Part shown: positions 51,352-60,096 of the stretch, one piece after another
How the letters are laid out: each line of letters begins with the position of its first letter
Position numbering within the stretch: position 1 is the first letter of the stretch
Assembly (NCBI GenBank): GCA_027459705.1
Contig: DAIDHM010000118.1
Span: 1-64,000, forward strand
Source: Ktedonobacteria bacterium
Lineage (GTDB): Bacteria > Chloroflexota > Ktedonobacteria > Ktedonobacterales > JACDGC01
DNA: 64,000 nt
Direction of reading: 5' to 3'
Position numbers and translations under genes: made by a program
Notes under the pieces: generated by a model
Seen by the model: only the letters and a program-made list of their open reading frames with translations
The model's database searches: none
Told to the model about the DNA's origin: nothing

Positions 51352-51552
51352 ATGACCACGTTGGAACTCGATCCGAAGCTCGCGCGTGCACTTGAACTGA
51401 TCGGTTCGATTGACCCCGACATCGAAGAATCCTGGTCGACGATTGCGGAACGCGTCCTGGCTCAAGCTATGGAAAATGTCGAGTTGGCAGAACGTCGCCT
51501 CCGCGAAATCCAGGACCTGGTCGGAGAGCGCGTATTAGCAGAGTGTTGCTAG
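51352..51552 (+). CDS. Small helical protein of unknown function
   Basis: A 66-residue acidic protein from the ATG at 51352 (MTTLELDPKLARALELIGSI), with GAGGTGG upstream. Two to three amphipathic helices; charge-alternating NVELAERRLREIQDLVGERV at the end suggests a coiled coil. No partner gene or known family. The size would fit an adaptor or antitoxin, but no toxin neighbour is present. Confidence 0.5.
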   Translation: MTTLELDPKLARALELIGSIDPDIEESWSTIAERVLAQAMENVELAERRLREIQDLVGERVLAECC

Positions 51553-51879
51553 GGCAAAGACGCCCTGCTTCACCTTTCCCTGCTTATTTATTTATGGTAA
51601 ATTTTTCCCGCGTCCACGCTGTTGTTTGGACGCTACACAGCCCTATGATATGTTCTCAATATCCTCTAGACCGCCCGCGGTGCTTTGTGGTTTCTTGCCC
51701 GCGGGCAGAGATGGTCAGTTCTAAGATCCGTCCCCAGTGCAAGGAAGAGCACGTATATACCCGTAAACAGCGCACCTGACCACCTCGGTCACCCATTGGC
51801 CCCATAGGTCGTGGGGAGCCTGCGATTCTTCTGCACAGAATCCACACACACCACCTCCGTAGCCCTTGTTCCGCGCAAT
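51553..51879. other. Intergenic region with palindromic segments
   Basis: About 330 bases between a plus-strand small gene and the stop of the minus-strand nuclease gene. It contains a perfect GCCCGCGG/CCGCGGGC inverted repeat (about 51672-51707) and an A+T-rich segment (51580-51605). No gene or clear promoter was recognised. Confidence 0.4.
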
Positions 51880-53190
51880 CTAACTGGTGGAATCGGCAGA
51901 GCGGAGGCGTGACTGTTGGCGGGCGAGAAAGTCGACTATCGCCGCGGGATCATCGCCGTTGAGTGTATGTTGTTTCAACTCTGCCATGACGCGCGCCCAG
52001 TCGTCGGCATTGGTCGCGTAACGGCTATCGCGTAGCAGCAGATCCCGGAACACACGCAACTCCAGCTCCTGCCGCGATGCGCGGTCGCGTCCGTCCAGAT
52101 CGCCCGTCGCCGGATCGAACTCCAGCGACTGCGTGTGGTTGCGGATGAAGACGAGCAATGGTGCGCAGTGGCGTTGGACGAGATCCTCGAGGACACGCTT
52201 ATCCAGCGCGCCAGGATCAAACGCCAGCGTGCCACTGAGCGTGATATCGACGACTGGCAACTCCCCAGCGCTGACATCGCGGAGCTTGCGCGCGCAGAAG
52301 CTATCGAAGTGACTGGCCAGCTCTTCAGGATTGGCATAGCCATCGACGCGGAAACGCTCGCGGACAAAGCGCCGACGCGGCGCGGCCATGAGCTTGGCAC
52401 TGTGTGTTGGCCCATCGGTCTCGACTTCGACCATGAAGTAGCCACGATCTTGCCATTCCCACTCCTCAGCACTCACCGTCTCGAGCGAGCCGGGGTTATA
52501 AATCCAATCATCGAGCATATAAGGCATGTGGACATGACCGAGCGCAATATAATCGACCAGGCCTCGTAGCGGCTCGAAAGCCTGACGCGATGGCAGCCCA
52601 TGCACGCCAGTCACGAGACCATCGACGCCGGTATGCAACATGATCAGGCGATATTTGACTCCCTGTGCCTCTTCCTCCATCCTCAATTTCGCCAGGGCCG
52701 CGGCGGTCCGTTCGATCATGACCCCCGTGCTGGCGCCGTACCAGGGCAGACCATAGACCCGCAAGGCGGAACCGGCGATATCATAGAAACCACCCCCGTG
52801 CCGCTGCCGGTCCCAGGGAGCAAAGTGTACTTCGCCATCACTGACATCAGGCGCCAGCAAGATCATCGCGTCGGTCCACGTCAGGAAAGAGAGCCATGAG
52901 ATCCCGGCGTCTCGATAAAAAGCGCGATCATGGTTGCCTTCGATGATCAATGTGGGGATGCCCGCGTCACGCAAGTGTGCCAATTCTGTTTGCGCGTGGT
53001 AGAGCGTCAGCGCGTCGATCGCCCGTTTGTGGAAGAGGTCTCCGGCAATCGCGACAAAATCGACGTGTTCGGTCAGTGCGACGGCAACCACTGCCTGAAA
53101 GGCGCGCGCGAAATCGTTATACCGATCATCACTCTGATATTGATGATTGCCGAGATGTAAGTCGGCGATATGTAAAAATCGAATCTTCAT
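51880..53190 (-). CDS. sbcD: SbcD/Mre11-like DNA repair nuclease
   Basis: A 436-residue calcineurin-like phosphoesterase. All metal motifs are present: HIADLHLGNHQ, AIAGDLFHKR, IEGNHDRAF, LHTGVDG and LGHVHMPYML. C-terminal capping and helical domains follow. SbcD forms a complex with the SbcC ATPase to cut hairpin and double-strand ends. No sbcC is visible downstream, although the pair is usually adjacent; it may be elsewhere. The start codon is ATG at 53190; GTG at 53196 is also possible. Confidence 0.88.
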   Translation of the reverse strand: MKIRFLHIADLHLGNHQYQSDDRYNDFARAFQAVVAVALTEHVDFVAIAGDLFHKRAIDALTLYHAQTELAHLRDAGIPTLIIEGNHDRAFYRDAGISWLSFLTWTDAMILLAPDVSDGEVHFAPWDRQRHGGGFYDIAGSALRVYGLPWYGASTGVMIERTAAALAKLRMEEEAQGVKYRLIMLHTGVDGLVTGVHGLPSRQAFEPLRGLVDYIALGHVHMPYMLDDWIYNPGSLETVSAEEWEWQDRGYFMVEVETDGPTHSAKLMAAPRRRFVRERFRVDGYANPEELASHFDSFCARKLRDVSAGELPVVDITLSGTLAFDPGALDKRVLEDLVQRHCAPLLVFIRNHTQSLEFDPATGDLDGRDRASRQELELRVFRDLLLRDSRYATNADDWARVMAELKQHTLNGDDPAAIVDFLARQQSRLRSADSTS

Positions 53191-53361
53191 AGACACCAGT
53201 GTATCACAGGGAGTGGTCGGTTGAAGTCCTCATCACATTCCAGGGAAGGTGACGCTGTTTCGCTATGCTGCCTTCCCCTTGTACGTCGCCACTCTCTGGC
53301 TTTGGCCATCCGCAACACAGCCAGGAGCGAAGTATTCTTAGCATATTCTAGGCGTAACTCA

Positions 53362-53390
53362 TTGTTCAAGCCTGGATAATAGCTTACAAT
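53362..53390 (+). promoter_or_regulatory. Predicted promoter of the histidine kinase gene
   Basis: TTGTTC (53362-53367), 17 bases, TACAAT (53385-53390). Start near 53397. Confidence 0.55.
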
Positions 53391-53471
53391 GAGGGTAGGT
53401 TATTGCTCTCAAACGCATTGCTCGTGGCGCGGAGATTCGAGTGGATTTTTGCCTGGAAGGAAGCGGGTTTT

Positions 53472-54716
53472 ATGTCTACATTCCATCTCACGAACCCTCC
53501 CACCCCGCTGTCTGAGCCTCCAGATGATACCGTTCGCGCGGTCGCGGGGACCTCACCATTGACTTTGGCGGATCGTCACCGGCAATCGATGACATTCTTC
53601 AGCAATTGGACACTCCGCGAAGTGGTGCTGGGTCTCGCGACTCTGCTGTTTTTTGGTATGATGGCCTTCCGTCCACAATCAGGGCAGACCCAGCATCCCA
53701 TGCTCTACTTCGTTGGGATCGTCCTGGTCTGTACGCTGGCGGGAAGCAGTCGTTTGGGAATCCTCACCGCGCTCGTCGCGACCGCGAATAGCATCTTCTT
53801 TGTGGCCACCCATCAGGAAGCATTACTTGAAGGCATGATGACGTTTCTGATCGGCGGAGTGACAGTGCTGGCGATTCCCTGGTCGATTACCTTGCTGCGC
53901 CTGCAATTGCGACAAGTCCGTTCGTCGCGCAACCAACTCTTAGATGCCCATCTCGAGTTGCAGGCGGCTGATGAGGAACTGCGCGCCGAGAGCAAAGCGC
54001 TGGCCCAGTTTACCAATCTGGTGAGCCATGAGCTACGGACCCCGCTCACAGGGATTACATTGGGGATACAGCTCGCCCGCCGGCGTCTGGGCGAGATTGA
54101 GCGCATGGCGGCCTCCACCGAGTCGCGTCAACACATGCAACAAGTCCAGCAGGTGCTGGAAATTGCTGAGCGACAATCTGATCTGCTCAAGCGCCTGATC
54201 AATGACCTCCTGGATGTCGCGCGCATCAAAAACGATAAACTGGCGCTTGACGTGAAGCCGGTCGATATGGTGGCTATCGCGGCTATGGTGATTCAAACGC
54301 AACAACTCGCTGCACCCGACCGCGTGCTGACGTTGCACGCGCCGACTGGCGCGGAGGTCTGTTGCGATGCCGAACGCATCGGTCAGGTCATCACCAACTT
54401 TGTGAGCAATGCTATCAAATATACTCCCGCCACTTCGCCAATTGAGGTCTCCATCACGGTGCATCGCCAGCATATCCGCGTTGCTGTGCGCGACTATGGC
54501 CATGGATTGACCCCCGAACAGCGCCAACGCGTCTGGGAACAGCATTATCAGGTGCGCGTTGCTGGGCACCAAAACAGTGCAACGCCGGGGCTAGGTCTGG
54601 GGCTGTTTATCAGCAAAGGCATTATCGATCAACATCACGGGCGTATCGGCGTCGTGAGTCAAATCGACCAGGGGTCCACCTTCTGGTTCAGCCTTCCTCG
54701 CCACGTCGCGCTTTAA
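53472..54716 (+). CDS. Membrane sensor histidine kinase
   Basis: A 414-residue protein from the ATG at 53472 (MSTFHLTNPPTPLSEPPDDT); a start at 53403 would add 23 residues. Four membrane helices (about 50-145) are followed by a short coiled coil, the H-box NLVSHELRTPLTGI (His about 195), the N-box NFVSNAIKYT, the G1 box VRDYGHGL and the G2 box GLGLGLFISKGI. No PAS or receiver domain. Sensing is probably by the membrane segment. No response regulator gene is adjacent (orphan). Confidence 0.88.
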   Translation: MSTFHLTNPPTPLSEPPDDTVRAVAGTSPLTLADRHRQSMTFFSNWTLREVVLGLATLLFFGMMAFRPQSGQTQHPMLYFVGIVLVCTLAGSSRLGILTALVATANSIFFVATHQEALLEGMMTFLIGGVTVLAIPWSITLLRLQLRQVRSSRNQLLDAHLELQAADEELRAESKALAQFTNLVSHELRTPLTGITLGIQLARRRLGEIERMAASTESRQHMQQVQQVLEIAERQSDLLKRLINDLLDVARIKNDKLALDVKPVDMVAIAAMVIQTQQLAAPDRVLTLHAPTGAEVCCDAERIGQVITNFVSNAIKYTPATSPIEVSITVHRQHIRVAVRDYGHGLTPEQRQRVWEQHYQVRVAGHQNSATPGLGLGLFISKGIIDQHHGRIGVVSQIDQGSTFWFSLPRHVAL

Positions 54717-54764
54717 CGCCTGTCCTGTTGGTCTGCCGCCATACGTATCAGCCACTTCCAAAAA

Positions 54765-54802
54765 AAGCCGCCCTAGCGCGTCTCAGCGGGCTAGGGCGGC
54801 TT
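54765..54802 (-). terminator. Terminator of the flavoprotein gene
   Basis: A 13-bp perfect stem AAGCCGCCCTAGC/GCTAGGGCGGCTT with a 12-base loop; on the minus strand it runs into seven T. It lies just past the stop at 54806 and also sits between convergent genes. Confidence 0.85.
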
Positions 54803-54805
54803 CGG

Positions 54806-56317
54806 TCAGGCATGGCTGGGAATCAATGGGACGGCACGATCCTCCGCGAGCTCGTCGATGCCTGCCTGTTCGTGATATTCCGCGTCCGTATTGACCCGCC
54901 ACACATCATAGACTTGCCGACCCGCGATGATGTTGCGAGCATCCAGCAACGCGGTCATCATCGAATGGTCCTGGTTATTGTATTTATGCATGCCATTGCG
55001 GCCCGCCAGGTGCAGATTCTGCGCCGCCTCCGCCAGATAAGCGCGGATCGTTGCCAGGTGGAGCTTGTAGGTATCATCGTAAACGGGATAGGCTTTGGGC
55101 ATCCGCACCACCGTGCCATCGATCACTTCTTGAGGATTACCCAGTCCAATACTCGCCAGCTCGCGCGTTCCCAGCGCGATGAGATCTCGATCGTCGCTGG
55201 TCCAGAGCCCATCGCCCTCGAAACAAAAGTACTCGAGCCCCAAGCAGGTCGTGGCGGGATCAGGCACCATAGCCGGGCTCCAGTTTTTGTAATTCTGAAT
55301 GCGCCCCATCTGGACTGTTGGATCGTGAATATAGATCCAGTTATCCGGGAAGACATCCTGCCGCCGCAAGATCAGCGCGACGGTGAGATAATCGCGATAG
55401 CGCAGGGCCTGAGCCGCGGCAATGACGGATGCGGGTGGCGCTGGATCAAACGCGGCAATGAGTTCACGGATGGGGAGAGAACTGATAAAATCATCCCCCG
55501 TGTATTCCTGCGTGCCGCCACGCTTATTGAGCGTCGTAATCGCGATGACGCGACCGGCGGCATGGCGCACGCGCACGATCCGTTCGCCCATTTTGACCGC
55601 CTGCCCTGTTTCCAGAATGCGGTCGCGCGCGCGCTCCCACATCTGGCCTGGGCCAAACCGGGGATAGCGGAACGTATCGATCAGCGTCTTGATGACGCCC
55701 TGATGGCCGTCAGAGCTCACGCGTTGGGGAATGAGAGCAGACTTGACGGCGCTGGTGAAATTGAGACCCTTGATGCGTTGGGCGGCCCAATCAGCGGAGA
55801 GTTCACGTGTGCTGATGCCCCACACTTTCTCGGTGTATGTCTTAAAAAAGGTGCGATACAGTCGATCGCCAAATTGATTGGTCACCCAATCTTCCAGATT
55901 CGTCGGATTCTTGACCGGGAAAGCCCGGGCTCGCGCGTAACTCAATATACAGCGCATCGTTTCATGTGGTCCCAGGTTCAGGAAGGCGTTCATTGCTTTG
56001 AGCGGATAATCATAAAACTTGTTGCCATAATAAATGCGCGAGAGTCGTTGACAATCAAGCAGTTCATCCCCGAGCAATTCGGTCCACAGTTGTTCGATCT
56101 CCGCACTCTTTGAGAAAAATCGGTGTCCACCGATATCGAATCGATAGCCGCGGTAGGTTTCCGTCCGTGAGATGCCACCGACCTTCTCGGGATCAGCTTC
56201 CAGCACGGTGACCCCGACGCCGGCTTTAGATAATACATACCCCGCCGTCAACCCGGCTGGACCCGCACCCATGATGATCACTTGCCGCGTGTCTGCGGAT
56301 CGCTGCTCTCCATGCAT
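54806..56317 (-). CDS. UDP-galactopyranose-mutase-like FAD-dependent oxidoreductase
   Basis: A 503-residue protein from the ATG at 56317 (MHGEQRSADTRQVIIMGAGP), with GGAGG 8 bases upstream. The Rossmann FAD motif IIMGAGPAGLTAGYVLSKAG is followed by the signature GGISRTETYRGYRFDIGGHRFF and late blocks EVIDGTVVRMPKAYPVYDD and NLHLAGRNGMHKYNNQDHSM. This is the Glf-like/amine-oxidase family found in polysaccharide clusters; the tight DIGGHRFF motif favours sugar-nucleotide or polyprenyl substrates. No sugar-transferase gene is adjacent. Confidence 0.8.
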   Translation of the reverse strand: MHGEQRSADTRQVIIMGAGPAGLTAGYVLSKAGVGVTVLEADPEKVGGISRTETYRGYRFDIGGHRFFSKSAEIEQLWTELLGDELLDCQRLSRIYYGNKFYDYPLKAMNAFLNLGPHETMRCILSYARARAFPVKNPTNLEDWVTNQFGDRLYRTFFKTYTEKVWGISTRELSADWAAQRIKGLNFTSAVKSALIPQRVSSDGHQGVIKTLIDTFRYPRFGPGQMWERARDRILETGQAVKMGERIVRVRHAAGRVIAITTLNKRGGTQEYTGDDFISSLPIRELIAAFDPAPPASVIAAAQALRYRDYLTVALILRRQDVFPDNWIYIHDPTVQMGRIQNYKNWSPAMVPDPATTCLGLEYFCFEGDGLWTSDDRDLIALGTRELASIGLGNPQEVIDGTVVRMPKAYPVYDDTYKLHLATIRAYLAEAAQNLHLAGRNGMHKYNNQDHSMMTALLDARNIIAGRQVYDVWRVNTDAEYHEQAGIDELAEDRAVPLIPSHA

Positions 56318-56503
56318 TGTCTTGGCCTCCTCTGCCTGTGTAGCGCTTCCCACTCATCTTCCAGCGTACCCTACCCAACCAAATCGTATGGCGGGTGCTC
56401 GGTTTGGTCTGCGTGCGGAGTATTCGCGGAAGGGCGGCTCAAACCTGTGCCCAACAGGGTATCGCAAAACCTCGGCCATGTCGGATTATCGCCGCTACGC
56501 AAA

Positions 56504-56543
56504 AACCAGCGCGCGGACAAGATTTCCTGTCCGCGCGCTGGTT
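56504..56543 (-). terminator. Terminator of ECF/anti-sigma operon 2
   Basis: A perfect 16-bp stem (AACCAGCGCGCGGACA and its complement, 8-base loop) runs into five T on the minus strand, 23 bases after the anti-sigma stop at 56567. Confidence 0.85.
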
Positions 56544-56566
56544 TGTTGTGTGCAGTCTCTGCTCGA

Positions 56567-58138
56567 TCAGTTGCCTTCGTTGACGTAGAAGATCGTACTG
56601 GTCAGGAGATTGGCATTGGTCAGCTCTGTCCAGGCAATCACCTGAGCTGAGATACCGATAACATTCGTGCTGGTTGGGATACTTCCGATATCTTGCTCTT
56701 GTTGGGAAGCGACACTGTAGAGATGCATCCCGCTGCTATCCCGCCAAAGAATATATCCAGGCCCACGCCAGACATCGTTGAGCGCGACATCGTCGCCAGA
56801 CAGTTTCTTGACGCTCCCATCCGAATTCAACGTGACAATTGTGCCAATTAATCGCAAGACCGGTGTGCCACTACCGTCAGAAGTAAAGATCTCCGTGCGT
56901 GTCTCAAACCAGGCGAGATGCCCCCCAGCGACGACCGGGCGATAGGCATCAATATCATTCGTCACCGGGCCACTCGTAGCGCTGCTTCCGATATTTTGCT
57001 GGATCAGCACGCTGTGAGGGATGCCGTCAGAGCCAGTCATCACCCGCACCCAGGTCGCCGTCGAGCCATACAGCGCGACATCCGTCAAGGTTTCACCGTT
57101 ACTGGTCTGGGCAATAACCGTACTCACAGGTGCGGCGCCACTGAGATCGATGGTTTCAATGATAGATGACCCATCCGCCAAATTCATGGCTACGAGGACG
57201 GTTTGTTTATAAGCCCAGACGCTATTGACCTGCTGGATGTGACTGCCAAGCAATGTGTCACCCACTTGCATCAAGGTCGTCGCGCCATCGGTTCCTACTG
57301 GGTGTACGGTGCCATCCGTGGCGATAGGAGCGCTCTGCAGCGACCATTCCCCATTCGGCGTACCGACCAGCCAAACGAGTAACTGCGAGGATAGCGCCTG
57401 TAAGGTAATTGGCGCGCTCGAAGGCATATTGAGGATGGGCGTCATCTGCTGACTATTTTGGCGGTCCCGCACGAAAAGCATCTGCTGCCCAGCGGTATTC
57501 TGAGCGACGTAAATGATCTGATTGCTATCCGCCAGGACACTGGTGACGATGGGATAGCGCGAGTCCGCGTCCGCATGGGCGGGCACACCCGAACACGCCA
57601 CGCAGGCCGCGGGAATATTGGGGACGTTCGGTGTGTTGACGTTGAGAATCGCCAGAATATGCGAAGTGAAGACGATAGCCAAGAGTGCCGCGACCGTAGC
57701 GATGGCGGTAAATTTTCCAAAGAGCACGCGCGGCGGCCGAATGCGACGCAGACCAACCTCGCCGACTCTTGCGGCGACAGCCACCGGATGGCTTGGTGCC
57801 ACGATCGTGGGCACAAGCAGCGGAGTGATGTTCGGCGCAACAACCGGGGTTACACGGGGCGCGGGTGGAAGGTCTTCTGGGGCCAACGGTGGCGCGACGC
57901 CACGCTCCAAGGCAACCTGTTCAGCCTGGATCGCGGCAAAGACGCGATCACGGAAGGACGGCGGTGGTGAGATGGTCGGCAACTGGCGCAGAGCTTCGCC
58001 GACCTGGCGTGCCTCCGCTTCCCAGCGACGGCATGCCGCGCAATCCACCAGGTGGTCTTGCACCGCCTGCTGATCTGTTCGCGACCATTCTCCTCGACGA
58101 TAGGCCGCCAGGAGAATTCGTACCTCTTCGCACTTCAT
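56567..58138 (-). CDS. Anti-sigma factor: zinc finger, one TM helix, large outer domain
   Basis: A 523-residue protein. The zf-HC2 zinc finger has His29, Cys33 and Cys36 (VQDHLVDCAACRRW). A long Pro-rich cytoplasmic linker and one membrane helix (about 144-166) lead to about 350 residues of mainly beta-strand outer domain, with VTSVLADSNQIIYVAQN, WEVLLQ-like strands and repeated SxxDVxLNDVWRG / ATWVRVM elements, compatible with a TolB-like or other propeller. The first codon overlaps the ECF sigma gene by 4 bases. It matches the layout of module 1 at 21-24 kb but is not close in sequence. Confidence 0.78.
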   Translation of the reverse strand: MKCEEVRILLAAYRRGEWSRTDQQAVQDHLVDCAACRRWEAEARQVGEALRQLPTISPPPSFRDRVFAAIQAEQVALERGVAPPLAPEDLPPAPRVTPVVAPNITPLLVPTIVAPSHPVAVAARVGEVGLRRIRPPRVLFGKFTAIATVAALLAIVFTSHILAILNVNTPNVPNIPAACVACSGVPAHADADSRYPIVTSVLADSNQIIYVAQNTAGQQMLFVRDRQNSQQMTPILNMPSSAPITLQALSSQLLVWLVGTPNGEWSLQSAPIATDGTVHPVGTDGATTLMQVGDTLLGSHIQQVNSVWAYKQTVLVAMNLADGSSIIETIDLSGAAPVSTVIAQTSNGETLTDVALYGSTATWVRVMTGSDGIPHSVLIQQNIGSSATSGPVTNDIDAYRPVVAGGHLAWFETRTEIFTSDGSGTPVLRLIGTIVTLNSDGSVKKLSGDDVALNDVWRGPGYILWRDSSGMHLYSVASQQEQDIGSIPTSTNVIGISAQVIAWTELTNANLLTSTIFYVNEGN

Positions 58139-58932
58139 GGCCGTTCCGCTTCCTGTCTGTACAGTGTGATGAATTTTTCTCTGGCGCGCATGAGCCGCAT
58201 CTTCACTGCCGAGGCGCTGATATCCAGCATCTCAGCGATCTCCGCACACGAAAACCCTTCATATTCATATAAAAGCAAGCACGTCGCGTATTTGGGGGGC
58301 AATTGTTCCAGCACATGGTGCACGGCTTCGCGCTCCGCCACATGCTGTTCGAAGCGCGCGCCATCATAACCAATGCCCGGGCCAAGCAAGCTCGATCCAC
58401 CAGATGCGAGATCATCGCCATCCGTCACAGGCACACCCGCACCAATACCGCGGTCTTCATTGAAGAGCGAGAGCGGCAACCAGGCGATCAGCTTGCGTCG
58501 ACGCAAGGCATCCGTTGCGGTATTCGACGCGATGCGATAGAGCCAGGAGGAGAGCGCACCGGCCTGGATGGTGGTGCCAGTTGAGAGGGCGCGATAGACT
58601 TTGACGAACACATCTTGCGCGAGGTCATACGCTTGTTCGCGATTGCCGACCAGGCGATAGAGGTAATTGGTCAATGGCGTCTGAAAGCGTTCGAAAATCG
58701 CTTCGAACTGCCCGATATCCACCAAAGGCGCGACTGGAGCCTGGCTATCCTCTTCGAGGTCAGCCATCATATCGGTTGTCTCGCGCGCCACTATGCTGGA
58801 CATGGTGTCGTTCTCTCCTGGCACTGTAAGGTCGTCCGACTTCGCCACTTCCGCCGCTTCGGCTGATTGCCGTTGCGCATCCGCGTCGTCGTTTGATCCA
58901 TTCATTTGATCCAGACGTGAGAACCCCTGCAT
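58135..58932 (-). CDS. ECF-type RNA polymerase sigma factor
   Basis: A 265-residue protein started at the ATG at 58932 (MQGFSRLDQMNGSNDDADAQ), with GGGAGATG 9 bases upstream; other ATGs at 58998 and 58905 are possible. Region 2 (REQAYDLAQDVFVKVYRALS, SSWLYRIASNTATDALRRRK) and region 4 (CAEIAEMLDISASAVKMRLM) are complete. An ~80-residue acidic N-terminal extension distinguishes it from the ECF at 23.2-23.8 kb. The 4-base overlap with the anti-sigma gene shows they are a pair. Confidence 0.9.
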   Translation of the reverse strand: MQGFSRLDQMNGSNDDADAQRQSAEAAEVAKSDDLTVPGENDTMSSIVARETTDMMADLEEDSQAPVAPLVDIGQFEAIFERFQTPLTNYLYRLVGNREQAYDLAQDVFVKVYRALSTGTTIQAGALSSWLYRIASNTATDALRRRKLIAWLPLSLFNEDRGIGAGVPVTDGDDLASGGSSLLGPGIGYDGARFEQHVAEREAVHHVLEQLPPKYATCLLLYEYEGFSCAEIAEMLDISASAVKMRLMRAREKFITLYRQEAERP

Positions 58933-59217
58933 TTGGTCACATCTCCCGGAAAAGAACTGCGCATCCGTCGCTCCACCATTTCGCTGTCCGCTCGCCACTA
59001 TCTGACCGCGAACCAGATTGCGCGATGTTCCTCCCTAAGTGTATGCCAAATGGTCAAGTGAGCCATGCTGCGATATTCCATTGGGTATGTGCGACGCGCG
59101 TTGCGATCTCGCTCCGGTGAATCCACAGGTCGGTATGATCCTGGTTAAACCGGTGTACCCACAAGCGCCAGTGCATCGCGGTGCTGCTTCAGCATTCGCC
59201 CTGGCTTACGGACATGA

Positions 59218-59247
59218 TTGGCAATTTCGCTGTATTTCAGCGATAAT
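59218..59247 (+). promoter_or_regulatory. Predicted promoter of an unknown gene
   Basis: TTGGCA (59218-59223), 18 bases, GATAAT (59242-59247), with CGCTG/CAGCG flanking TATTT between the hexamers. Start near 59254. Confidence 0.5.
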
Positions 59248-59379
59248 GCCAAGCGGGTAAGGTCCCCGATGCGTGGTGATTTGAGGCGATGTGCCGGAGT
59301 GGAGCAAGGGCAGGCTTTTTAGTTCTGGGATGCACGCTATGCGACGAGGTATGAGCGGGAAGGAGGGCAACACAAAACG

Positions 59380-60075
59380 ATGGGTGCGATCACAGACTGG
59401 CGCGACGCGCTGGAAGACCCGCGTTTCTGGGCGTGCTATTATACTGTTGACGATGAGGTACGCGAAGAAGCTTTTGGGACTACCTACCAACAACTTGAGC
59501 CATATTATCTCCGAATGATTGGCTGTGACGATCTCCCCGAAATTGTCAACGTACCCGAAGTGCTCGACGCGGTCGAAGGTAGCATCATTCACATTCCCTT
59601 TCCCGAAGATTTCCATTGGGATATTGAAATACGGGCCAGTGGAGAACACCATACCCTCTACCATCCACACTATTGGCCAACCGGACTGCCTGCTGGTTTG
59701 GTCAGCGAAACGCCATGCCTCCCCTCGTTGCGGTGGCGCGAGCTCTGGCAATGCGCGGTCTGCGCCGAGGTCCGTGACTTTCGCCCAACTGCGCTGGTGC
59801 CCCTTTTCTTCCCTCTCATCGCCCTGACAGAAGACGATGATCTCGCCCAGGTGCGGACTATCGTTGGCGATGCCTGGAGTGAACTGGATGTCGTCGCGGT
59901 CAACCGCCTGGATTACTGGTTGGAGCACCTCATCAGACCGTCAGCTCCCAGCAACACCTGGCTGGATGATCCACTCGTGGGGTGGCGCGCCACGTCGGGT
60001 ACGAGTGTGCGGGCGCAGGGATCGCGAGCCTTTGCTCCTTTTCTGGAGATGCTGGATCGCCAGGTGGGGACGTAG
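59380..60075 (+). CDS. Protein of unknown function
   Basis: A 231-residue soluble protein (MGAITDWRDALEDPRFWACY). Trp/Tyr/Pro-rich, acidic, with HHTLYHPHYWPTGLP and CLPSLRWRELWQCAVC (a CxxC pair and other Cys). No membrane segment, no recognised catalytic motif. The size and the aromatic/acidic composition are compatible with immunity- or SUKH-like proteins, but this is a guess. It is convergent with the bPH-PASTA gene. Confidence 0.6.
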   Translation: MGAITDWRDALEDPRFWACYYTVDDEVREEAFGTTYQQLEPYYLRMIGCDDLPEIVNVPEVLDAVEGSIIHIPFPEDFHWDIEIRASGEHHTLYHPHYWPTGLPAGLVSETPCLPSLRWRELWQCAVCAEVRDFRPTALVPLFFPLIALTEDDDLAQVRTIVGDAWSELDVVAVNRLDYWLEHLIRPSAPSNTWLDDPLVGWRATSGTSVRAQGSRAFAPFLEMLDRQVGT

Positions 60076-60096
60076 CTACCAATGCCTCATCCGCGA

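Noticed and set aside
51543-51847. Short open frames on both strands between the small helical gene and sbcD
   Set aside because: No ribosome-binding sites and no conserved features.
59290-59345. tRNA-like segment (TGTGCCGGAGTGGAGCAAG followed by a loop with TTTTTAG)
   Set aside because: The D-arm-like part resembles tRNA-Ser/Leu, but no acceptor stem pairs, there is no T-loop and the anticodon stem is imperfect.
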